Assembly (NCBI GenBank): GCA_016282915.1
Contig: JAEELW010000130.1
Coordinates: 1-64,000 of the forward strand
Length of the DNA: 64,000 bases
Source: Lachnospiraceae bacterium
GTDB lineage: Bacteria; Bacillota; Clostridia; Lachnospirales; Lachnospiraceae
Direction: 5' to 3'
Of the stretch, positions 51,297 through 58,368 are shown in pieces. A program made the translations under genes and the position numbers. Position 1 is the first letter of the stretch. The number at the start of each line of letters is the position of its first letter. Below the pieces are notes generated by a model. It made no database searches. It had not been told where the DNA came from and saw only the letters and a list, made by a program, of their open reading frames with translations.

Positions 51297-52678
51297 GATT
51301 CTTCCTCCTCTTCCATTGCTTCCGCTGCTTTTAACATGATCGCGCATTCCACGCGTTTACGCTGCAATTCACAGCCGATCTCATAATTCCCGTTGATATC
51401 ACCGGAAAAATGCTGGGCATTCGCCATACAGCCGCCGCTGCAGTAAAACTTTGCAAAACAGTCACGGCAGGCGGGCCTGCTGTACACATTGCAGTTATGA
51501 AAACGACGCTGAAGATCCGTGTTGAGGATACCTTCGCGCACGCTTCCGAGCTTAAACTCCTCCTGTCCAACAAACTGATGGCAGGGATAGATGTCACCCC
51601 AGGGGGTAACGGATACATATTCACAGCCGGCACCACAGCCGGACAGCCTTTTATATACGCAGGGGCCGCATTCCAGATCGATCATGAAATGAAAGAAATT
51701 AAAGCCCCGCCCTTCCTTACGGCGTTTGAGCATCTCATCCGCCAGGATATCATACTGTTCGAGCAGCACCGGTATGTCCTCCTTACGGAGCGCATAATCC
51801 TCTTCCGGCGAAGCCACCACGGGTTCCACGGAGATCTGCTGAAAGCCAAGATCGGCCAGATGCAGCACATCCGCGGCGAAATCCGTATTATACCTGGTAT
51901 AGGTGCCCCGCACATAATAATTCATCTGTCCGCGGCGTTCGGCAGCCCGCTGATAGAGCGGAACGATCCCGTCGTAGCTGCTCTTTCCGTTACGGTAAGG
52001 GCGCATACGGTCATGCACCTCTTTCCTTCCGTCGATGGAAAGCACGAGATTGCTCATCTCCCGGTCCGCAAATTCCATGATCTCTTCATTAAGAAGAGTC
52101 CCGTTCGTGGTGAGCGTGAAACGGAAATTCTTGTCATGCTCCTTCTCAATGCTGCGGCCGTATTCCACCAGTTCCTTTACCACATCCCAGTGCATCAGCG
52201 GCTCGCCGCCGAAGAAATCCACTTCCAGATTCCGCCGGCTGCCGGAATGCGCCACCAGGTAATCCAGCGCCTGCTTCCCCACCTCGGCCGACATCATCGC
52301 ACAGGGGCCGAAATATTCCCCTTCGCCGGCAAAGCAGTATTTGCAGGCCAGATTGCAGGCATGTGCGATATGCAGGCACATGGCCTTGACCACGATCTCC
52401 CGGTCCTGAAATGCTTCGATACTCTCTTCATATTCATCACGCGAAAAAAGGCGGCCGCTGTTTTTCAACTCAAGCAGCTCCGCCAGTGCTTCCTTGCGCG
52501 CAACATCCGCAAGTCCGCCCCCAAGTTCGCGGACGATCTCTTCGTCGTTCTTACCTGCAGCCAGTGCCTCTTCCACCTGTGGCAGCAGCGAATAAGCCAG
52601 TTCATCCAGCATATGCACGCTGCCGCTGTTCACATCCAGTGCGATATTGAAGCCGTGGCTCTGATAACGGTGTACCAT
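51293..52678 (-). CDS. scfB: Radical-SAM SPASM maturase of the SCIFF peptide
   Basis: ScfB-type enzymes install thioether cross-links in the SCIFF precursor. The 461 residues show an N-terminal peptide-recognition region (MVHRYQSHGFNIALDVNSG), the radical-SAM motif ACNLACKYC (Cys108, 112, 115), FFGGEPLMHW, and a Cys-rich SPASM domain binding further clusters (CGPC, CGAGCEY, CHQF, CRDC, CSGGC). I take the ATG at 52676-52678 to match relatives. An ATG at 52711 with AGGA next to it is a real alternative. It lies 79 bp after the peptide gene scfA with a hairpin between, and secDF overlaps its end. Confidence 0.95.
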   Translation of the reverse strand: MVHRYQSHGFNIALDVNSGSVHMLDELAYSLLPQVEEALAAGKNDEEIVRELGGGLADVARKEALAELLELKNSGRLFSRDEYEESIEAFQDREIVVKAMCLHIAHACNLACKYCFAGEGEYFGPCAMMSAEVGKQALDYLVAHSGSRRNLEVDFFGGEPLMHWDVVKELVEYGRSIEKEHDKNFRFTLTTNGTLLNEEIMEFADREMSNLVLSIDGRKEVHDRMRPYRNGKSSYDGIVPLYQRAAERRGQMNYYVRGTYTRYNTDFAADVLHLADLGFQQISVEPVVASPEEDYALRKEDIPVLLEQYDILADEMLKRRKEGRGFNFFHFMIDLECGPCVYKRLSGCGAGCEYVSVTPWGDIYPCHQFVGQEEFKLGSVREGILNTDLQRRFHNCNVYSRPACRDCFAKFYCSGGCMANAQHFSGDINGNYEIGCELQRKRVECAIMLKAAEAMEEEEES

Positions 52679-52703
52679 ATCTGCACAAAAACTGAAGGGT
52701 ATC

Positions 52704-52721
52704 ACCGGCATTCCTGCCGAT
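52704..52721 (-). other. Hairpin between scfA and scfB
   Basis: ATCGGCA - GGAA - TGCCGGT, a 7-bp stem with a GGAA loop, in the gap between peptide and maturase. It would hide the alternative scfB start at 52711 and could set the peptide-to-enzyme ratio. Confidence 0.5.
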
Positions 52722-52757
52722 GCTCCCCGTCAGCTCTTCCTTTCCGCTTTTTTTCTC

Positions 52758-52910
52758 TTATTTACGGCCCTTAACCTGCTCGCAGCTCTGGTTTCCGACT
52801 GTGCAGCTGGTCTTGCATGCAGACTGGCAGGACGTCTGGCACTCGCCGCATCCGCCGCTCTTTAAGCTCTTCTTGAAATCTCTGGTGTTCAGGCTCTTCA
52901 CATGTTTCAT
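52758..52910 (-). CDS. scfA: SCIFF family ribosomal peptide precursor (six cysteines in forty-five residues)
   Basis: A 50-residue peptide. The translation begins MKHVKSLNTRDFKKSLKSGG and continues with six cysteines at positions 21, 24, 28, 32, 36 and 43, separated by small and polar residues (spacing C-x2-C-x3-C-x3-C-x3-C-x6-C), and ends QVKGRK. The Cys count and spacing, together with the neighbouring ScfB-type maturase, identify it as a SCIFF (ranthipeptide) precursor, found nearly universally in Clostridia and suspected to act in quorum-type signalling. GGAGG lies ten bases upstream of the ATG and a promoter is at 52956-52984. It heads an operon scfA-scfB-secDF-GGDEF. Confidence 0.95.
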   Translation of the reverse strand: MKHVKSLNTRDFKKSLKSGGCGECQTSCQSACKTSCTVGNQSCEQVKGRK

Positions 52911-52955
52911 TTTTGAAAATCCTCCATGTCATGTTTTCTTCGCAAATGCTCACTC

Positions 52956-52984
52956 ATTGTATCATATCTCATTTACTCATGCAA
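52956..52984 (-). promoter_or_regulatory. Sigma-A promoter of scfA-scfB-secDF operon
   Basis: Minus strand TTGCAT (52979-52984), 17-bp spacer, TACAAT (52956-52961) with TG one base before the -10. The leader is about 40 nt and contains the GGAGG site. Confidence 0.85.
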
Positions 52985-53089
52985 GCGAATTCCACAGCGG
53001 GATAAACGCCCGTCACCTGTTCAGTCCCCGGCTGCACACCTGCTGCCCGGCTGCGGGCCGATATTCTGACCGGCAAGCCCAAGCTATGC

Positions 53090-53118
53090 TTGAATCACGG
53101 CGCTAAATTTGCTAATAT
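53090..53118 (+). promoter_or_regulatory. Leaderless-type promoter of the CNNM/CorC gene
   Basis: Plus strand TTGAAT (53090-53095), 17-bp spacer, TAATAT (53113-53118) with extended -10 TG. Seven bases separate it from the ATG at 53126, and no ribosome-binding site exists. Confidence 0.85.
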
Positions 53119-53125
53119 AGGATGC

Positions 53126-54400
53126 ATGACTGCGTCAGAGATCATAAAATCCTGCATACTGCTCGTACTGCTTCTGCTCTCGGCTTTCTTTTCATCGGCC
53201 GAGACTGCTTTTACCACGGTAAAACGCGTAAAGATGCAGCTGCTGAAGGATGAGGGCAACCGCCGGGCCGCCCTTGTGTTAAAGATCCTCGATAAGCCCG
53301 GCAAGATGCTCTCCACGATCCTGATCGGAAACAATATCGTCAATATCAGCGCTTCCGCACTCGCCACCCTCCTTGCGGAGGAACTCTTCGGCAGCATGGC
53401 AGTAGGTTTCGCCACCGGCCTGCTCACGATCCTGGTACTGCTTTTCGGCGAGATCACGCCGAAGACCCTGGCGCTTCGCAACAACGAACGTTACGCTCTC
53501 CGTTATGCGCCTTTTATCCGTGCGCTCTCCCTGGTCTTTACCCCTCTCATCTTCATCATAGACAAGCTATCCAACGGCATCCTCCGCATCCTGCGCGTGG
53601 ATCCCGAAAGCAAGGTGCTGCGCATCACCGAAAGCGAGCTTCTCCGCTATGTGGACGTAAGCCACGAAGACGGCGTGATCGAAAGCGAAGAACGCGAGAT
53701 GATCCATAACATGTTCGAGTTTTCCGATGCCGTGGCCAGGGACATCATGATCCCGCGGCTGAACATGGTCATGGCGGATGTACATGCGGATTACGAAGAG
53801 GTGCGCGATCTTTTCCGCGAGCATATGTATACGCGCCTGCCGGTATACGAAGACAGCCCGGACAATATCATCGGCGTGCTCAATGTCAAGGACTTCCTCT
53901 TTCTGGAGGACGGCGGACATTTCCATCTGCGCAAGCTGATGCGCGACGCCTATTATACCTATGAATACAAGAAGGTCGCCGACCTGCTGACCGAGATGCG
54001 GGAAAGGAACATGCCCATTACGATCGTGCTCAACGAATACGGCACCGCCGAGGGCATGATCACGATGGAGGACCTGCTGGAAGAGATCATCGGTCAGATC
54101 CGTGATGAATACGACGCCGACGAAGCCGAACTGATCCAGAAGCTTTCCGCAAGGGAATATCTCGTGAACGGTACCATGAACCTGGATGACATCAACGAGT
54201 CCCTGGGAACCTCCTTCGAAAGCGAGGATTACGATTCCATCAGCGGTATCATCATCGAACAGCTCGGAGACCGGCTGCCGGCCCAGGGCGAAAAGGTGGT
54301 GCTCCCCGACGGGACGCTCCTTCGTGTGGAAAAACTGGATAACAACCGCATCGAGACCGTGCGGCTCATCCTGCCCCGAAAAGAAGAAAAGAAAGAATAA
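53126..54400 (+). CDS. CNNM/CorC-HlyC family membrane protein (possible Mg2+/Co2+ transporter)
   Basis: A 424-residue protein. It has a CNNM (DUF21) membrane domain with four hydrophobic segments (first SCILLVLLLLSAFFSSAETAF, in part LLLLSAFFSSAETAFT; later FGEITPKTLALRN), a pair of CBS domains (about 195-315: PRLNMVMADV, YTRLPVYED, IIGVLNVKDFL, ITIVLNEYGTAEGMIT) and a C-terminal CorC/HlyC domain (about 340-420). Members handle magnesium efflux; the old name hemolysin is misleading. The start is the ATG at 53126, with the promoter -10 ending 7 bases upstream. The TTG at 53090 that opens the frame is the -35 element itself. Confidence 0.93.
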   Translation: MTASEIIKSCILLVLLLLSAFFSSAETAFTTVKRVKMQLLKDEGNRRAALVLKILDKPGKMLSTILIGNNIVNISASALATLLAEELFGSMAVGFATGLLTILVLLFGEITPKTLALRNNERYALRYAPFIRALSLVFTPLIFIIDKLSNGILRILRVDPESKVLRITESELLRYVDVSHEDGVIESEEREMIHNMFEFSDAVARDIMIPRLNMVMADVHADYEEVRDLFREHMYTRLPVYEDSPDNIIGVLNVKDFLFLEDGGHFHLRKLMRDAYYTYEYKKVADLLTEMRERNMPITIVLNEYGTAEGMITMEDLLEEIIGQIRDEYDADEAELIQKLSAREYLVNGTMNLDDINESLGTSFESEDYDSISGIIIEQLGDRLPAQGEKVVLPDGTLLRVEKLDNNRIETVRLILPRKEEKKE

Positions 54401-54425
54401 GCCCGGTCGTCCCGGGCTTTAATTA
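54399..54425. terminator. Bidirectional terminator after the CNNM gene
   Basis: AAGCCCGG - loop - CCGGGCTT overlapping the stop codon, followed by TTAATTATC and TTTTT on the plus strand. It separates the convergent CNNM and rlmB genes. Confidence 0.85.
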
Positions 54426-54441
54426 TCTTTTTGTATCTGTT

Positions 54442-55185
54442 TTACTTTCCTCTGCGCTGCCGAACGATCTCGTAGGCCAGCACTCCGGCCGCTACCGAGG
54501 CGTTCAGGGAATCCAGTTGCCCCTTCATGGGGATCGATACCCGGTAATCGCATTTCTCCTTTACCAGACGGCTCACGCCCTCGCCCTCGCTTCCGATGAC
54601 CAGGCCGATGGAGCCTTTCAGATCGCAGTCATACATCTCCGTCCCGTTCATATCGGCGCAGGCAAACCACATCCCTCTCTTTTTCCATTCCTCTATGGTC
54701 TGGGAGATATTGGTCACGCGGGCCACCGGCAGATAATTCAGCGCACCGGCGCTTGTCCTGGCAACCGCCGCCGTGAGTCCCACCGCACGGTTTTTGGGGA
54801 TGACCACGCCATGGGCACCGGCCTGGCAGGCGGTACGTATGATGGCTCCGAGATTGTGCGGATCCTCGATCCCGTCCAGCAGGAAGAAAAAGGGAGGCTC
54901 CCCCGACTTCTCCGCTGCCTCCCAGAGGGCTTCGGGATCGGCATATTCATAGGCGGCCACCGTTGCGATCACGCCCTGGTGCTTTCCGGTCTGCGAAAGC
55001 TGGTCCAGCCTTTCCTTCTCCACATATTTTATAAAAGCGCCGCTCTTTTTCGCTTCCCTGCGTATGCTCAGGACCGGCCCGTCATTGCAGCCGTCCAGGA
55101 TATAAAGACGGTCAACGGTCTTCCCCGAACGGAACGCCTCGAGCACCGCATTTCTTCCTTCGATCTGTGATTCCGAATATCCCAT
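54442..55185 (-). CDS. rlmB: SpoU/TrmH family rRNA 2'-O-methyltransferase (RlmB-like)
   Basis: A 247-residue SPOUT methyltransferase of the RlmB (23S Gm2251) type. It has an N-terminal substrate-binding domain (QIEGRNAVLEAFRSGKTV, GKHQGVIA) and the knot motifs LDGIEDPHNLGAIIRTA, GLVIGSEGEGVS and LDSLNASVAAGVLAYEI. The frame is open to 55380, but the ATG at 55183-55185 (GGAGGAAAA upstream) fits the family. The extension lies antisense or in frame shift to mrnC. The cysS-mrnC-rlmB order is standard in Firmicutes. Confidence 0.95.
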   Translation of the reverse strand: MGYSESQIEGRNAVLEAFRSGKTVDRLYILDGCNDGPVLSIRREAKKSGAFIKYVEKERLDQLSQTGKHQGVIATVAAYEYADPEALWEAAEKSGEPPFFFLLDGIEDPHNLGAIIRTACQAGAHGVVIPKNRAVGLTAAVARTSAGALNYLPVARVTNISQTIEEWKKRGMWFACADMNGTEMYDCDLKGSIGLVIGSEGEGVSRLVKEKCDYRVSIPMKGQLDSLNASVAAGVLAYEIVRQRRGK

Positions 55186-55186
55186 C

Positions 55187-55576
55187 CTAGTTTTCCTCCA
55201 GAAAGCGCAGCGCCTTCTCCATAAGCTCAGTGAGCCGTTCTTTCCGGCCTGCCAGTTCCAGATAGCCCAGCACGGCTTCAAAACCGGTCGCACGGTGATA
55301 ATCGGCGTTTGCCGCGCTCTTGGGCGCCGCATGGGAACGCGCATTCTTCCCCCGCCGGAAAATATCCTTTTCTTCCTCATCCAGCTGGTCCGCCAGCATT
55401 TCCGCCGCTTTCGCCTGGGACTGTGCCCTTACGAAACGGGTCGCGAGCACATGGTATTTTTCCACCGGAAGGTTTCCCCTTCCCCGCAGCAGATACGCGC
55501 GCACAAAGCGCTCGTAGACCGCATCTCCCAGATATGCCAGCGCCAGCGGACTGTAGGTCCTCAGATCTTCTCCCAC
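55187..55576 (-). CDS. mrnC: Mini-ribonuclease III
   Basis: MrnC is an RNase III catalytic domain without the dsRNA-binding domain; it matures 23S rRNA ends. The 129 residues contain SPLALAYLGDAVYERFVRAYLL (signature, in part ALAYLGDAVYERFVR) and RGKNARSHAAPKSAANADYHRATGFEAVLGYL, in part ADYHRATGFEAVLGYL. The GTG start at 55574-55576 lies inside the end of cysS (16-bp overlap), with GGAAGG upstream, implying coupling. Confidence 0.96.
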   Translation of the reverse strand: MGEDLRTYSPLALAYLGDAVYERFVRAYLLRGRGNLPVEKYHVLATRFVRAQSQAKAAEMLADQLDEEEKDIFRRGKNARSHAAPKSAANADYHRATGFEAVLGYLELAGRKERLTELMEKALRFLEEN

Positions 55577-56958
55577 GTTACGCCTTCCCTCGTATCGCGG
55601 ATCGCGATCCCGCGCCCGAGAAGTTCGTCGCGGATCGCATCGGCACGCGCAAAATCCTTGTTTTTCTTTGCTTCGGCACGCTCGGCGATCGCTTTCTGCA
55701 CATAGGCTTCCAGCTCCCCGTCAACGGCCGCCTCCGGATAAGGCTTCGTCAGTTCGAGTGAAAAGACCGTATCGAAGCTTTCCGCCAGTTTCTTCTTCGT
55801 CGCCTCGCTGATATCATCCTTGAGCATATCGTAAAGCACGGTAAAGGCCATGGACGTGTTCAGGTCATCCTGGAGCACCTCCGAAAAGCGTGTGCGGTAA
55901 CGTTCGAAAGCTGCTTCGTCCACCACGCCTTCCTCTTTCAGCTGTGAGCAGCGTCTGCGCAGCTTTTCATAAGCGGAAGCCATCTGTTCGAGCACTTCCC
56001 AGGAGAATTCCAGCGGCTTGCGGTAATGGGACTGCAGGCAGAAATAGCGGTAAGCCAGCGGATCGAAGCCCTTCTCCTTCAGGAAAGAAAGCGTCAGGAA
56101 ATTCCCTTTGGATTTGCTCATCTTTCCGTCTTTTTCCACCAGATGATGGACATGGAACCAGTAACGGCACCAGGGATGCCCGAGATAGGCCTCGCTCTGG
56201 GCGATCTCATTGGTATGATGCGGGAAGATATTGTCCACGCCGCCGCAGTGTATATCCATATATTCCCCGAGATGCCGGATCCCGATGGAGGAGCACTCGA
56301 TATGCCAGCCCGGATAGCCCAGCCCCCAGGGGCTCTCCCACTTCAGCTCCTGATCCTCAAACTTGGACTTGGTGAACCAGAGCACAAAATCCGTCTTGTT
56401 CCTTTTATTGCTGTCCTCTTCCACATCCTCCCGGACGCCTACTTTCAGCTCATCTTCATTCTGGTTCGAGAGCGTATAATAACGCTCCAGCTTTGAAGTA
56501 TCGAAATAGACATTATCGCCGGCCACATAGGCATAGCCCTTCTCCAGGAGCACTTCGATCATATGGATGAAATCCTCTATGCAGTGCGTCGCCGGCTCCA
56601 CTACATCGGGCATGCGCATGTTCAGCGCATTAAAATCATCAAAGAATGCCTTGGTATACTGCTCGGCGATCTGGAGCACCGTTTTATGCTCCCGCTTCGC
56701 GCCCTTCAGCATCTTGTCCTCCCCGGTATCCGCATCGGAGGAAAGATGCCCCACATCCGTAATGTTCATGACGCGTTTCACCTCATAGCCTGCATAGATC
56801 AGGGTCTTTACCAGCACATCCTCACAGATATAGGTACGCAGGTTTCCGATATGCGCAAAATGATAGACCGTAGGTCCGCAGGTATAGATCCCGACCTTTC
56901 CCTCCGTATGCGGGACGAAGTCCTCGAGCTTTTTCCCTGCTGTATTGTAAATTCTCAT
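55561..56958 (-). CDS. cysS: Cysteinyl-tRNA synthetase
   Basis: The 465 residues show the class I CysRS features: YTCGPTVYHFAHIGN (zinc Cys and HIGH-like HIGN), SDADTGEDKM, the zinc ligands in WHIECSSIG and HCGGVDNIFPHH, and KMSKSKGNFLT (KMSKS loop). The C-terminal anticodon-binding part ends DTREGVTWEKI. AAAGGAGA lies upstream of the ATG. The 103-bp gap to ispF holds a CTGTCCG / CGGACAG palindrome; no T-box motif is seen. Confidence 0.97.
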   Translation of the reverse strand: MRIYNTAGKKLEDFVPHTEGKVGIYTCGPTVYHFAHIGNLRTYICEDVLVKTLIYAGYEVKRVMNITDVGHLSSDADTGEDKMLKGAKREHKTVLQIAEQYTKAFFDDFNALNMRMPDVVEPATHCIEDFIHMIEVLLEKGYAYVAGDNVYFDTSKLERYYTLSNQNEDELKVGVREDVEEDSNKRNKTDFVLWFTKSKFEDQELKWESPWGLGYPGWHIECSSIGIRHLGEYMDIHCGGVDNIFPHHTNEIAQSEAYLGHPWCRYWFHVHHLVEKDGKMSKSKGNFLTLSFLKEKGFDPLAYRYFCLQSHYRKPLEFSWEVLEQMASAYEKLRRRCSQLKEEGVVDEAAFERYRTRFSEVLQDDLNTSMAFTVLYDMLKDDISEATKKKLAESFDTVFSLELTKPYPEAAVDGELEAYVQKAIAERAEAKKNKDFARADAIRDELLGRGIAIRDTREGVTWEKI

Positions 56959-57061
56959 GATCTCTTATCTCCTTTCGATCCTGTCCGCACTTTGTTCTCA
57001 CGATCTCCGCCGGACAGACTGCTGCGAAATTTCCACGACCCTTTAAATGCCCGCCGCCGTT

Positions 57062-57628
57062 TCAGCTGCCGGGCGTATATGCCGCACAGCCTCCGCTGCC
57101 GGCGCCCGGACATCGCGCGCAGCCCCCGGCGGTCATATCATAGGATACCGCGTCACGTATGCTGCTCAAAAGACACACCGCCTGTGCCGCGATCCCTTCT
57201 CCCCGTCCGGTAAATCCAAGGTGTTCTTCCGTCGTTGCCTTGATGCCGATCTGGCTCACATCCGCTTCCAGCACGCCGGCGATCCGTGTCCTCATCTCAT
57301 CGATATAAGGTCGCAGCTTCGGTGCCTGGGCGATCACGGTCGCATCGATGTTCTCCAGGATAAAGCCGGCTTCCGTCACCCTGTCATATACTTCCTTTAA
57401 CAGCTTCATGCTGTCGATCCCGGCATAGGCGGGATCCGTATCCGGAAAAAGCGCCCCGATATCTCCCAGGGACGCCGCGCCGAGTAACGCATCCATAATG
57501 GCATGAACCAGGACATCCGCGTCGGAATGTCCGATCAGCCCCTTTTCATAAGGGATCTCAACGCCGCCCAGGATCAGTTTTCTCCCTTTCCCGAGCCGGT
57601 GTACATCATATCCGCTGCCGATCCTCAT
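57062..57628 (-). CDS. ispF: 2-C-methyl-D-erythritol 2,4-cyclodiphosphate synthase with Cys-rich tail
   Basis: IspF makes MEcPP in the non-mevalonate isoprenoid pathway. The core (1-157) shows [12 protein letters not shown] (metal Asp and His), [44 protein letters not shown] and [19 protein letters not shown]. The enzyme is normally about 158 residues. Here about 30 more follow, ending [14 protein letters not shown] in Gly- and Cys-rich sequence (three Cys). This tail is not part of the known fold and may bind metal or be a read-through extension. It overlaps the stop of the gene before it by 4 bp. Confidence 0.94.
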   Translation of the reverse strand: MRIGSGYDVHRLGKGRKLILGGVEIPYEKGLIGHSDADVLVHAIMDALLGAASLGDIGALFPDTDPAYAGIDSMKLLKEVYDRVTEAGFILENIDATVIAQAPKLRPYIDEMRTRIAGVLEADVSQIGIKATTEEHLGFTGRGEGIAAQAVCLLSSIRDAVSYDMTAGGCARCPGAGSGGCAAYTPGS

Positions 57629-58284
57629 ATATACCTCCTGTAATTGCCCTGCGGCCGTCTTTCCACACCTTTTTTTGAATCCGATGCCCTCATGATGCGT
57701 GCGGCCTCGGAATCGGCCGGGCTCACGATTCGGCCGAAGCGGTCATAATAGGTCAGCAGCCCCGTATTTCTCGCAGGCTTCTTTTTCCCGCCCTCGGTCA
57801 GTTCCCTCGAAAGAGCCTCCGTGTCTTTTTGCGCGATCATATCGCGGATCCGCTGTTCGCGGCCGCTGCCGGTACCCCTGCCCGCCGCATTTCCGGACGC
57901 GGCGCTTACTTCCGCACTTTCTTTATTTTCTTCCGGATCTTTTTTCCCGGCTTCGTCCCCGTACCACAGCTTTGAAAAGAATTCCCGGAAAAAGGCCGCA
58001 ACCCTTGACAGAAAACTGCCCCGGGGCTGTCCGGGAGAAGCCGCCGTTTCCCGCTCCTCTTTTTTCTCCGTCTTCTTTTCTTCCGCAGACTGTGACGGAC
58101 GATACTCTTCTTTTTTTGCTTTCGGCTTCGGTGACTGTTTCGGTGAAGTGCCGCGTTCCCAGATCACGCCGTCGTCATCCGGCAATAAAAAAGCCGGCGC
58201 CTCGCCTTCTATGCGCGCAGCTTTTTTTCCGCCCCGTTCATAGGCGCCGGTATATGTATTTCTGCTGTCTACAGGATTGATCAT
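57625..58284 (-). CDS. Hypothetical low-complexity protein upstream of ispF
   Basis: A 219-residue protein with no recognised family: charged and repetitive (Lys/Glu/Ser/Pro). A short amphipathic segment ([20 protein letters not shown], about 91-110) could touch a membrane or partner. A conserved-looking C-terminal stretch ([25 protein letters not shown], in part [14 protein letters not shown]) is followed by a basic end. The ATG has no strong ribosome-binding site. It overlaps ispF by 4 bp, which supports it being a real gene. The function is unknown. Confidence 0.7.
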   Translation of the reverse strand: MINPVDSRNTYTGAYERGGKKAARIEGEAPAFLLPDDDGVIWERGTSPKQSPKPKAKKEEYRPSQSAEEKKTEKKEERETAASPGQPRGSFLSRVAAFFREFFSKLWYGDEAGKKDPEENKESAEVSAASGNAAGRGTGSGREQRIRDMIAQKDTEALSRELTEGGKKKPARNTGLLTYYDRFGRIVSPADSEAARIMRASDSKKGVERRPQGNYRRYI

Positions 58285-58368
58285 CGGCAGAGGATCTCAC
58301 TGGATCTGTTCCGTCGTTATTGCCCGCTCATAAGCCACACATTCCATGCGCAGCTTTGACCGGACGGC

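Noticed and set aside
49431-51386. Plus-strand ORF of 651 codons opposite secDF, and similar long ones opposite prkC (30760-33105) and the exporter permease (19737-21527)
   Set aside because: Same reason: antisense shadow frames of strongly conserved genes.
53090-53125. Upstream TTG start for the CNNM gene
   Set aside because: It is the -35 hexamer of the predicted promoter. The ATG at 53126 gives a normal N-terminus.
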